From CAZVYN01 sp964631125 (GTDB taxonomy: Bacteria; Eisenbacteria; RBG-16-71-46; CAIMUX01): a stretch of 64,000 nucleotides of DNA. Both the position numbers and the translations under genes were made by a program. The stretch covers positions 1 to 64,000 of the forward strand of contig CAZVYN010000007.1 in the NCBI GenBank assembly GCA_964631125.1, in the 5' to 3' direction. The number at the start of each line of letters is the position of its first letter. Position 1 is the stretch's first letter. The notes beneath the pieces were generated by a model, which saw only the letters and a list, made by a program, of their open reading frames with translations, did no database searches and had not been told where the DNA came from. Of this stretch, positions 23,077-30,572 are shown in pieces.

Positions 23077-24059
23077 GTCAACCTCCGCAGGATCGTCGCC
23101 GAGAGCAAGATCTCGCCCAACAAGAGCGCGAGCGCCGGCAGCGCGAGGTAGGAACCGGTCTCGGAGTAGTTCATCCACTCGCGCGTCTCGATCTCGGTCT
23201 TCTCCATGCTGTCGATGCGGGCGTAGATCTCCTCCAAGGCGCGAGCCTCCGTCGCGCGGAAGTACTGCCCGCCGGTCCCTTCCGCCACTTTCGTGAGCGT
23301 GGCGTCGTCGACCATCGACGGCAGTCGGACGTACCTTCGCCCGAAGACCGGATCGTCCACCGGGAAAGGCGCGTCGTCGTCGCTCCCGACGCCGATCGTG
23401 TAGATGCGGACGCCGACCGATTGCGCCAGACGCGCCGCCGTGATCGGATCGACCGAACCGGCGTTGTTCTGGCCGTCGGAGAGCAGGATGACGACGCGGC
23501 TCTTGGCCGGGACATCCTCGAGACGATTGACCGCGTTCACGATGCCCATCCCGATGGCGGTGCCGTCTTTCACGTCGCCGAAGTCGACCTCGTCGAGCAG
23601 GCGCTTCAGTACTTCATGGTCGGTCGTGAGCGGACATTGCGTGAAGCTATTGGCGGCGAAGACGACGAGGCCGATCCGATCGCCGGGACGCCCGTCGATG
23701 AACGTCGCCGCCGCTTTCTTCGCCACGTGCAGCCGGTTCTGCGGCTGGAAGTCTTCGGCCTTCATGCTGCCCGAGATGTCCAGCGCCAGGACGATGTCGA
23801 TCCCCTCGCTGGTCATCTCGATCTCGCGCTCCCCCGTTCGCGGCCGCGCCACCGCGACGACCAGGAACGAGAGGACGAGCGCGCGAGCCCACGGCAAGAA
23901 CGCCGCGGCGCGCGTGCGCGAGGTCGGATGGAGCGTCTGGCGATCGAGCTTCGACCAGGCGGCCGCCGCGGTCCGGGCGCGCTGCGAACGCCCTCGCAGC
24001 CAGAGCAAGAGGAACGGCAGCGGCAAGAGCAGGAGGAACCAGGGATGGACGAAGCTCAC
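23073..24059 (-). CDS. batA: BatA: VWA-domain membrane protein
   Basis: The start GTG 24059 (GTGA overlap with the upstream stop) gives 328 residues. It has the standard BatA plan: N-terminal transmembrane segments (7-21 and about 57-71), a von Willebrand A domain (about 85-290) with intact MIDAS Asp94-Ser96-Ser98 (ALDISGSM) and LLSDGQNNAG, and a C-terminal membrane segment (YLALPALALLLGEILL). Bat proteins were linked to aerotolerance and stress resistance in Bacteroides and Leptospira; their mechanism is still uncertain. It lies between the DUF4381-like membrane gene and batB/C, all in 4-nt overlaps, so translation is tightly coupled. Confidence 0.9.
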   Translation of the reverse strand: MSFVHPWFLLLLPLPFLLLWLRGRSQRARTAAAAWSKLDRQTLHPTSRTRAAAFLPWARALVLSFLVVAVARPRTGEREIEMTSEGIDIVLALDISGSMKAEDFQPQNRLHVAKKAAATFIDGRPGDRIGLVVFAANSFTQCPLTTDHEVLKRLLDEVDFGDVKDGTAIGMGIVNAVNRLEDVPAKSRVVILLSDGQNNAGSVDPITAARLAQSVGVRIYTIGVGSDDDAPFPVDDPVFGRRYVRLPSMVDDATLTKVAEGTGGQYFRATEARALEEIYARIDSMEKTEIETREWMNYSETGSYLALPALALLLGEILLSATILRRLT

Positions 24060-24973
24060 GACACCGCCTCCACGGGTGGGACCGGGGTGGCCGGAGGGGC
24101 CGGTTGCGGCGGCCGCGCGTCGGTCTGGCGCACCCACGTCCGCGCATGCTCCGCGTCTTGCAGGGCGTCGTCCACCAGCCGCTCTCCCTTGGCGAACTTG
24201 ACCAGATCGCCGGCCGAGAGCCACTCCTCCAACCAGGCGAGATCGGCCGGTGACACGCGCGGCTCTTCGCGCAGCGCCGCGACCACCTCGCTGCGCGTTC
24301 CCTCCAAGGCGAGGATCCCGAACTTGCGCTCGACGTAGGCGCGCAGCAGTTGCGAGAGCTCGACGTAGAACTGCTTCATCTCACCGCGCTGCGGCAGTTC
24401 ACGCGAGAGGAGTTGCCCGAGCCCGAGTTCGAATGCTTCGAGCGGCGCGAGCGGCGGCGGCGCGGCGACGATGGGCCCCGGGCGACGCTTGCGCCAACGC
24501 AGCCACCAGTAGGCGAGCGCCGCGAGCAGCGCGAGGCCGAGGAGGATCCAGGGCCAGAGCGACCATCCGAGCGGCACCACATCTTTCAGATCGTGGAGAT
24601 GCTCCGGTCCCTGCGCCTCCGGCGGGAGCACGCTGCCGACCGTGACCACTTCGCCTCCCGCCGTCGCGAAGAGAGTCTCTCCGGGTGCGGGAATCCAGAG
24701 CACTTCCTGGAGAGGGATCGGCCTGCGTCCCGTCTCCCAGAGCGTGACGTCGATCTCCTGCACGACGGTGCTGCGCCCTTCGTGTTCGCTGCGCACCGCC
24801 GGCATCGACGAGAGGATCGCGAACGGCCCGATGCTGTCGGTGAAGGCCGGAAACTGCAGTTCGCCGCGCGCAGGGGCCGACGCTTCCAGGCGGAGGTGGA
24901 CCGGATCGCCGATCGAGATCGAATCGGGCGCGGCCTGGAGGCGGAAGACAACCTCGGTCGACGGGCTTCTCAT
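24056..24973 (-). CDS. Bat-operon membrane protein (DUF4381-like)
   Basis: This 305-residue protein has a periplasmic-looking beta-rich N-terminus (1-125, with EVVFRLQAAPDSISIGDPVH like BatD modules), one transmembrane helix (about 133-152, SLWPWILLGLALLAALAYWW), a basic stop-transfer stretch and a cytoplasmic helical domain (170-270; FYVELSQLLRAYVERKFGIL, ALEGTRSEVVAAL). This organisation and position (between DUF58 and batA) match the small membrane protein commonly annotated DUF4381 in moxR-bat operons. It ends in a Pro-rich tail. No enzymatic motif is seen; it probably helps assemble the VWA complex. Confidence 0.72.
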   Translation of the reverse strand: MRSPSTEVVFRLQAAPDSISIGDPVHLRLEASAPARGELQFPAFTDSIGPFAILSSMPAVRSEHEGRSTVVQEIDVTLWETGRRPIPLQEVLWIPAPGETLFATAGGEVVTVGSVLPPEAQGPEHLHDLKDVVPLGWSLWPWILLGLALLAALAYWWLRWRKRRPGPIVAAPPPLAPLEAFELGLGQLLSRELPQRGEMKQFYVELSQLLRAYVERKFGILALEGTRSEVVAALREEPRVSPADLAWLEEWLSAGDLVKFAKGERLVDDALQDAEHARTWVRQTDARPPQPAPPATPVPPVEAVS

Positions 24974-25926
24974 CCCGTTCGCCTCCGCGAGCGCGCCTTG
25001 CCCCGGAAGTAGCGATGCAGCGGCGCCATCAGATCGCCGTCCATCGGCAGGAAGAGCGGCGTCACGCCGGCGTCACGCATGCGGCGCGGCAGTTCGACCT
25101 CGGTCCACTGTCTGGCCGCGAGGTCGGCCGCTCGACGCACGTCGGCGTCGCTCGTGTCGACCAGCCGTCGCTCGCCCGTCTCGAGATCCTGTAGTTCGAT
25201 CAGGCCGACGTTCGGCAAGTCGCGCTCCGACGGGTCGACCAAGACCAACGGGACGACCTCGTGGCGACGCGCGGAGAGCGCCAGCGCCCTCTCGTATCCC
25301 TGATCGAAGAAGTCGGAGAGGATGAAGACGAGACTCCGCCGTTTGCACAGACGAAACGCGGTCTCCAGCGCGGTCGTGATCGACGTGCCGCGTCCCTCGG
25401 GTCTGCGGAAGAGCACTTCGCGCACGACGCGGAGGACATGCCGGCGCCCCTTGCGGGCGGGGATCCACTTCTCGGCCGTGTCGGTGAACAACAGACAGCC
25501 GACCTTGTCGTTGTTCGAAACCGCGCTGAAGGCGAGCACCGCCACCAACTCCGCCGCCACTTCGGCGCGCGTCCGTCCGCGCGTGCCGAACCGCGTGGAG
25601 CCGCTCTGGTCCACGAGGAAGACGACGCTCAGCTCGCGCGACTCCTCGAAGATCTTCACGAACGGATGCTGCATGCGGGCCGAGACGTTGCGGTCGATCA
25701 GCCGGATGTCATCTCCGGGCACGTACTCGCGGACGCCGGAGAACTCGATCCCTTGGCCCTTGAAGGCCGAGTGGTACTCGCCCGCGAAGAGGTTCTGCAC
25801 CAGTCGACGACTCTGGATCTCGATCCGCTTGACGCCGCGCAGGATACGGAGCGCCTCGCTCTCTTCGTCGACGACAGAGGCGGCAAGATCGAATTCCGCC
25901 AGGTCGGCCGGGTCGACGGGCCTCAC
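24970..25926 (-). CDS. DUF58 domain protein of the MoxR/Bat operon
   Basis: This 318-residue protein shows the DUF58 signature GVREYVPGDDIRLIDRNVSA (about 64-83) after an N-terminal helix (ILRGVKRIEIQSRRLVQNLFAGEYHSAFKGQG). A VWA-like fold follows with a MIDAS-like VFLVDQSGSTRFG motif and FILSDFFD. DUF58 proteins are almost always coupled to MoxR ATPases and are thought to work with them in a chaperone or metal-insertion role. It starts at GTG 25926 overlapping the moxR stop, and its own stop overlaps the next ATG. It is expected in the cytoplasm. Confidence 0.9.
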   Translation of the reverse strand: MRPVDPADLAEFDLAASVVDEESEALRILRGVKRIEIQSRRLVQNLFAGEYHSAFKGQGIEFSGVREYVPGDDIRLIDRNVSARMQHPFVKIFEESRELSVVFLVDQSGSTRFGTRGRTRAEVAAELVAVLAFSAVSNNDKVGCLLFTDTAEKWIPARKGRRHVLRVVREVLFRRPEGRGTSITTALETAFRLCKRRSLVFILSDFFDQGYERALALSARRHEVVPLVLVDPSERDLPNVGLIELQDLETGERRLVDTSDADVRRAADLAARQWTEVELPRRMRDAGVTPLFLPMDGDLMAPLHRYFRGKARSRRRTG

Positions 25927-26909
25927 GGAACCGGGACGTGATCGAGGATGCGGCGCGCCACCGTCTCGGAGGTCACTTCCCGCGCCTCGGCCTCGTAGGT
26001 GAGGAGGATGCGGTGACGGAGCACATCGAGCGCGAGCGCCTTCACGTCATCCGGCGTGACGTAGGGCCGTCCCTGCAAGAAGGCGTGCGCCTTGGCCGAG
26101 ATGACGAGCGCGAGCCCGGCGCGCGGCGAGGCGCCGAAGGCGACCAGCTCTTTGATCTGCAGGCCGTAGTCCGCCGGCCGGCGCGTGGCGGCGACGAGAT
26201 CGAGCACGTACTCGCGAATCTTCTCGTCGACGTAGACCATGCGCACCGCTTCCCTCGCGCGGTCGAGGCGCGCCGCATCGGCCACCGCGCGCACGGTGGG
26301 AGCTGCGGAGCCGCCCATCCGCTCGAGGATCTCTCGCTCTTCGTCCTTCGACGGATAGTCGACGACGATCTTGAGCATGAACCGATCGACCTGCGCCTCC
26401 GGCAGCGGATAGGTCCCTTCCTGCTCGATCGGATTCTGCGTGGCCAAGACGAGGAACGGCCGCGGCAGCGGGAAGGTCTCCTGCCCGATCGTGACCTGCC
26501 GCTCCTGCATCGCCTCCAACAGCGCCGACTGCACCTTGGCCGGGGCGCGGTTGATCTCATCGGCCAACAGGAGGCTCGCGAAGATCGGCCCCTTGCGTGT
26601 CTCGAACTCACCGGTCTTCGGATTGAAGACGAGGGTGCCGGTGAGGTCGGCCGGCAAGAGATCGGGCGTGAACTGGATGCGACTGAACGAGAGCGAGAGT
26701 GTCTGCGCGAGCGTCTTGACCGAAAGCGTCTTCGCGAGGCCCGGCACCCCCTCGAGCAGCAGGTGCCCGTCCGCGAGGAGTCCGATCAACAGGCGCTGCG
26801 TCAGGTACTTCTGCCCGACGATGACCTTCCCCACCTCCGCGAGCACGTCCTGTGCGAAGCCCGCTTCCTTCTCGATCACTCCCTGGATCTGCCGGATATC
26901 GGCGTGCAT
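25923..26909 (-). CDS. MoxR-family AAA+ ATPase
   Basis: This 328-residue AAA+ ATPase is the first gene of the Bat operon. Walker A is GVPGLAKT (54-61) and Walker B LLLADEIN (113-120), followed by RAPAKVQSALLEAMQERQV, sensor-1 FLVLATQNPIEQEGTYPLPEAQ and the MoxR motif DRFMLKI. ATG 26909 has GGAG 6-9 nt upstream; a GTG ten codons earlier is possible. MoxR proteins remodel or insert cofactors into VWA partners, here presumably BatA, BatB/C and DUF58. The 166 bp upstream hold no clear promoter hexamers. Confidence 0.92.
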   Translation of the reverse strand: MHADIRQIQGVIEKEAGFAQDVLAEVGKVIVGQKYLTQRLLIGLLADGHLLLEGVPGLAKTLSVKTLAQTLSLSFSRIQFTPDLLPADLTGTLVFNPKTGEFETRKGPIFASLLLADEINRAPAKVQSALLEAMQERQVTIGQETFPLPRPFLVLATQNPIEQEGTYPLPEAQVDRFMLKIVVDYPSKDEEREILERMGGSAAPTVRAVADAARLDRAREAVRMVYVDEKIREYVLDLVAATRRPADYGLQIKELVAFGASPRAGLALVISAKAHAFLQGRPYVTPDDVKALALDVLRHRILLTYEAEAREVTSETVARRILDHVPVP

Positions 26910-27105
26910 GAGCGCTCCATGTAGTGCCGCGTGCCCCACGCGGCGCCTCTTTACCTATCCCACTCTCGTCAAGTACTCCGCCCTACAAACAAGCTAGATG
27001 CCGTACCCCACGGTCGCGCGCGAAGCGCGATGAACCCACTCCCCCCCATACAGTTCCGGCGTTTGCTTCGTGCGTCTTCCGAGCTGCCAGGCTCACCCCA
27101 TTTGA

Positions 27106-27471
27106 TCAAGCTCTTCGGAGTCGCACACGCCCCGGCTCGACGATCACCAAACGGCCTGACAACTCGCCGACGTCGATCGCCAGGATGGCGGTAACCACGA
27201 CACGGCACTGCTCGTCGATAGGCATCCGGTTCGGAATCCGGACGCAGACGACACCCGGGTGAGTCCCGAGTGGAAACTTCGTCGCGTCCGAGAAGTCCTT
27301 GTCCTTCGAAACGATGATGAGGCCGTGAAGCGTCGCGTACTCCATCAGCGTTTCGTCGGGCATCGTTCTGAGCGATGGATTGTCGGCCACACACTCGGCC
27401 AGAAATCCAACAGCCGTAGGCCGCTCTCCCAGTCGCCTCGGGAGATTCTCGTCTCTGAGGAAGCTCGCCAT
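27106..27471 (-). CDS. DUF5615 PIN-like toxin
   Basis: This 121-residue protein starts 5 nt after the DUF433 gene. It carries the DUF5615 (Mut7-C/PIN-like) pattern: N-terminal FLRDENLPRRL (conserved D-E-N-L), a mid segment ADNPSLRTMPDETLMEYATL, then LIIVSKDKDFSDA (the T/SKDxDF motif) and PGVVCVRIPNR. These acidic residues form a PIN-type nuclease site. Family members paired with DUF433 proteins are type II toxins (VapC45-like) presumed to cleave RNA. The small, promoterless pair sits between moxR and the HIT gene, a typical place for an acquired module. Confidence 0.82.
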   Translation of the reverse strand: MASFLRDENLPRRLGERPTAVGFLAECVADNPSLRTMPDETLMEYATLHGLIIVSKDKDFSDATKFPLGTHPGVVCVRIPNRMPIDEQCRVVVTAILAIDVGELSGRLVIVEPGRVRLRRA

Positions 27472-27476
27472 CCAAC

Positions 27477-27704
27477 TCAGTTGACCTGCCGGATCTCTTC
27501 CCCAGAGACAACGCTCGCTGCGTAAGCGAGGCAGGCCAGAACGTCCTCGCGCTCCAGGCGGTACTCGACCATTACCTGATCGACCGACTCTCCCGCCCCG
27601 AGGACCCCGAGGACAACCTCAACAGGCACCCGAGTTCCATCCACGACAGGTTTGCCGGCCTGGATCTGGTCGTCGACCACGATTCGTGGCGCAATCCGCA
27701 TCAT
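27477..27704 (-). CDS. DUF433 antitoxin
   Basis: ATG 27704 (ATG-ATG) has GGAGG 7-8 nt upstream and yields about 75 residues; a longer frame upstream lacks an RBS. The pattern APRIVVDDQIQAGKPVVDGT...RVPVEVVLGVLGAGESVDQV...YRLEREDVLACLAYA is the DUF433 domain, a winged-helix DNA-binding fold. In VapB45-like pairs it neutralises the DUF5615 partner and binds the operon promoter. Gene order antitoxin-toxin with a 5-nt gap fits a type II toxin-antitoxin operon, probably auto-repressed. Confidence 0.85.
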   Translation of the reverse strand: MMRIAPRIVVDDQIQAGKPVVDGTRVPVEVVLGVLGAGESVDQVMVEYRLEREDVLACLAYAASVVSGEEIRQVN

Positions 27705-27781
27705 GACTCCACCTCCACAGACTCCGATTGGCTCCGCAACGGTACGCGAGATCTTGGAACCCGCGAACCCGCATTCCGCGA

Positions 27782-28120
27782 TCACCCCGGCGGCCATCCC
27801 ATCGCCCGCCCGCCGAGCAGGTGGAAATGGAGATGGAAGACCGACTGCCCCGCCGACGCGCCCGAGTTGACGACGACGCGGAACTCGCTCGCCCCGAGCG
27901 CCCGTGCGATGACGGGGATCTTGGTCCAGAGATGGCCGAGCAGCGCCGCGTGCGAATCATCGATCGCCGCCGTCGACTCGATGTGCTCCTTCGGAATCAC
28001 GAGCAGATGCACCGGCGCCTGTGGATTCAGATCGTGGAATGCGACGACTCTGTCGTCCTCGTACAGCTTCTTCGCCGGGATCTCGCCCGCGGCGATCTTG
28101 CAGAAGAGGCAATCCATCAC
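27782..28120 (-). CDS. HIT-family nucleotide hydrolase (HinT-like)
   Basis: This 112-residue histidine-triad protein probably hydrolyses purine nucleoside phosphoramidates. The triad HLHFHLL has His96, His98 and His100, and the N-terminal DCLFCKIAAGEIPAKKLYED with CxxC (Cys4, Cys7) is the HinT start. It has the usual length. It follows glyA by 25 nt on the same strand and is probably the last gene of the Sua5-phosphatase-glyA-HIT group. Confidence 0.93.
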   Translation of the reverse strand: MMDCLFCKIAAGEIPAKKLYEDDRVVAFHDLNPQAPVHLLVIPKEHIESTAAIDDSHAALLGHLWTKIPVIARALGASEFRVVVNSGASAGQSVFHLHFHLLGGRAMGWPPG

Positions 28121-28145
28121 GAGTGACCCGGCGTCCCACGGGTCA

Positions 28146-29390
28146 TCAAGCGAGCCCCGGATAGAGCGGAAACGCCCCCGCCAGTTCTCCCAGGCGCGTG
28201 CGGACGCGCTCGGTCACCGTGGCGTCGCCCTGTGCTTCGAGGACATCTGCGATGCCGTCGGCGATCTGGTCCATCTCGGGTTCCTTCATGCCGCGCGTCG
28301 TGACGGCGGGCGTGCCGATGCGGATGCCGCTGGTCACGAACGGCGACTGGGTCTCGAACGGTACGGTGTTCTTGTTGACGGTCATCCCGCCTGCTTCGAG
28401 CCAGGCTTCGGCCTTCTTGCCGGTGAGTTCCTTCGCGGTGAGATCGATCAAGAACAGATGCGTGTCGGTGCCGCCGGAGACGACGTCGAAACCGCGCGCG
28501 ATGACCCGAGCGGCGAGCCGCTTCGCGTTCGCCACCACTTGTCGCTGGTACTCGCGGAATTCCTCCTGCATGGCCAACTGGAAGCAGACCGCCTTGGCCG
28601 CGATGATGTGCATGAGAGGTCCACCCTGCATGCCGGGGAAGCCGGTCTTGTCGATGGCGGCGGCGTAGGCCGGTTGCGCCAAGATGAGCCCGCCGCGCGG
28701 ACCGCGGAGCGTCTTGTGCGTGGTCGATGTGACGACCTGGGCGTGCGGAACGGGCGATGGATGGACTCCCGCCGCGACGAGGCCGGCGATGTGGGCCATA
28801 TCCACGAAGAGAAGCGCACCGACTTCGTCCGCGATGGCGCGGAAACGCGCGAAGTCCAGCGTGCGGGCATAGGCGCTGGCGCCTGCGACGATCAGTTTCG
28901 GCTTCGTCTCGCGAGCGAGACGAGACACCTCGTCATAGTCGATCAACTTCGTCTCTCTCGAGACGTGGTACGGGGTGACCTTGAAGAAGCGTCCCGAGAA
29001 ATTCACGCCGAGTCCATGCGTGAGATGTCCGCCGTGCGAGAGATCGAGTCCCAGGATCGCATCGCCGGGCTGCAGGAGCGCGAAGTAGGTGATGAGGTTG
29101 GCCGAGCTGCCGCTGTGCGGTTGGACGTTGGCGTGCTCGGCCCCGAAGAGTTCCTTGGCGCGCGCGATGGCCAAGCGTTCGACCTCGTCGACGAACTCGC
29201 AGCCGCCGTAGTACCGCTTGCCGGGATACCCCTCGGCGTACTTGTTCGTCAGCACCGAGCCCATCGCCTCGAGCACAGCGCGTGGCGCGAAGTTCTCCGA
29301 GGCGATCAGTTCGAGCGTCCCGCGCTGCCGGCCCATCTCTCCGGCGATCGCAGCAGCGATCGCCGGATCTGTCTTTTCCAATTCCGTCAT
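28146..29390 (-). CDS. glyA: Serine hydroxymethyltransferase
   Basis: GlyA converts serine and tetrahydrofolate to glycine and 5,10-methylene-THF in the cytoplasm with PLP. The protein has 414 residues, the usual size. Landmarks are ELIASENF, NKYAEGYPGKRYYGG, the PLP-contacting SHGGHLTHG, FVDMAHIAGLVAAG and the PLP lysine Lys226 in VTSTTHKTLRGPRGG. The start ATG 29390, with GTGAGGGG upstream, overlaps the stop of the phosphatase gene (ATGA); the frame continues upstream only as a shadow. Confidence 0.97.
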   Translation of the reverse strand: MTELEKTDPAIAAAIAGEMGRQRGTLELIASENFAPRAVLEAMGSVLTNKYAEGYPGKRYYGGCEFVDEVERLAIARAKELFGAEHANVQPHSGSSANLITYFALLQPGDAILGLDLSHGGHLTHGLGVNFSGRFFKVTPYHVSRETKLIDYDEVSRLARETKPKLIVAGASAYARTLDFARFRAIADEVGALLFVDMAHIAGLVAAGVHPSPVPHAQVVTSTTHKTLRGPRGGLILAQPAYAAAIDKTGFPGMQGGPLMHIIAAKAVCFQLAMQEEFREYQRQVVANAKRLAARVIARGFDVVSGGTDTHLFLIDLTAKELTGKKAEAWLEAGGMTVNKNTVPFETQSPFVTSGIRIGTPAVTTRGMKEPEMDQIADGIADVLEAQGDATVTERVRTRLGELAGAFPLYPGLA

Positions 29391-29866
29391 CGCCCCCTCA
29401 CCATCTCCAGTATCCGCGGCAACGCCATCCGCAACAGCCCATCGATTTCGTCGTACGTCGCCTGATACGCGATCGGATCTCCCCCGATCGGATCTTCCAC
29501 CCCCGCCGGATCGCCCGCCTCGGGATCGGCGAACAGCGTGAGCACGTGCGTGCGGTCGGCCACGGACGCCTCGACGTGCAGCACCTCGGCGCGGTGCGCC
29601 GGCTCCATCGTGAGCACCAGGTCGGCCGCGCGGACTCGTTCGGGCGAGAGCGGACTGGAGCGGTGACCGTTCAGGTCGATCCCCTGTTTGGCCGCCGTCT
29701 TCACCCCGTTCGTACTGGCGGGCAGGCCGGACGACGCCCAGGTGCCGGCGGAAGTGACCTCCACTTGGTCTCCCAATCCCTCCGCCTGGAGGAGCGCGCG
29801 CAACACGCCCTCCCCCATCGGACTTCGGCAGATATTGCCGGTGCAGACGACCAGAATTCGGAACAT
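29387..29866 (-). CDS. Low-molecular-weight phosphotyrosine phosphatase family protein
   Basis: This 159-residue protein has the P-loop VCTGNICRSP with nucleophile Cys8 and Arg14, and the general-acid Asp125 in EDPIGGDP. YwlE-type protein-arginine phosphatases have Thr in place of Ile12 (CTGNTCRS); the Ile here favours tyrosine phosphatase activity, although in many genomes this slot next to sua5 and glyA is filled by the arginine type. It is translationally coupled to glyA and follows the Sua5 gene by 48 nt. Confidence 0.87.
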   Translation of the reverse strand: MFRILVVCTGNICRSPMGEGVLRALLQAEGLGDQVEVTSAGTWASSGLPASTNGVKTAAKQGIDLNGHRSSPLSPERVRAADLVLTMEPAHRAEVLHVEASVADRTHVLTLFADPEAGDPAGVEDPIGGDPIAYQATYDEIDGLLRMALPRILEMVRGR

Positions 29867-29914
29867 GCGAACCCTCCAAGCGCCCCGGAGCCTACGGCCC
29901 GTTTCGACGGAGCG

Positions 29915-30514
29915 TCAAGCAACGCCGGGGGACAAGCCCGGCGGTATCCCCGGCGGCATCTCGCCCCGCAGGAGTCTGACCCCGTCGGTCAGATCGAGGA
30001 GGGCCGAGGCGACTCCCTCGCGTGGACCGTCGTCGACGTAGAGATCGACCGAAGGACCGAATTCCGCGACGGCCTGGGCGACGGAGGCGGAGGGGGGCGC
30101 GCCGGTCCGATTGGCGCTGGTCGAGACGATCGGTCGGCCCAGCGCAGAAATCCATGCGCGCAGCCAGTCGAGAACGGGCACGCGAACTCCGACCGTCCCC
30201 CCGTCGCGCGCGATGAGCACGGCAGTGACCGGTCCCGGCCAGATCACGTCGAGGACACGGGCGCCCTCCCCGGTCGGCCACTCGGCGATCGACTCGACCA
30301 TGGACCGGTCGGCGGCCAACGTCAGGAACGGGGCGCTGCGTGCTTGGCCTTTGAGCGCCTGGATCCGCGCGCGGGCCGCGGCGTCGCTCCATCCACAAGA
30401 GAATCCGTAGAGCGTGTCGGTCGGCAGGAAGACGACGCCCCCTGCGCCCAAGATGCGTAGCGTCTCGTCGCGCGCGTCGGCGAGCGGCAGGATGTAGGGC
30501 GTTGGCAGCGACAT
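29915..30514 (-). CDS. Sua5/YciO/YrdC threonylcarbamoyl-AMP synthase family protein
   Basis: This 199-residue protein has the YrdC fold signature: GGVVFLPTDTLYGFSCGW near the start, the K-x-R-x-x-x-x-x-x-L segment as KGQARSAPFLTL, WPGPVTAVL, VGVRVPVLDWL and PIVSTSANRTGAPP. This matches TsaC/Sua5, which makes threonylcarbamoyl-AMP for tRNA t6A37. It lacks the extra Sua5 C-terminal domain, so it is TsaC-like. ATG 30514 is used because this is where family similarity starts. It is divergent from the DHS-like gene with a 58-bp gap that presumably holds promoters for both. Confidence 0.9.
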   Translation of the reverse strand: MSLPTPYILPLADARDETLRILGAGGVVFLPTDTLYGFSCGWSDAAARARIQALKGQARSAPFLTLAADRSMVESIAEWPTGEGARVLDVIWPGPVTAVLIARDGGTVGVRVPVLDWLRAWISALGRPIVSTSANRTGAPPSASVAQAVAEFGPSVDLYVDDGPREGVASALLDLTDGVRLLRGEMPPGIPPGLSPGVA

Positions 30515-30572
30515 CGGCTGTTCTCTAGACTCCCGCGGTCCCACTCGACATTTTCGAAGAGGAGCCTTTCCC

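Noticed and set aside
29387..29866. YwlE protein-arginine phosphatase
   Set aside because: The P-loop has Ile12 where YwlE enzymes have Thr; a general LMW phosphatase label is safer.
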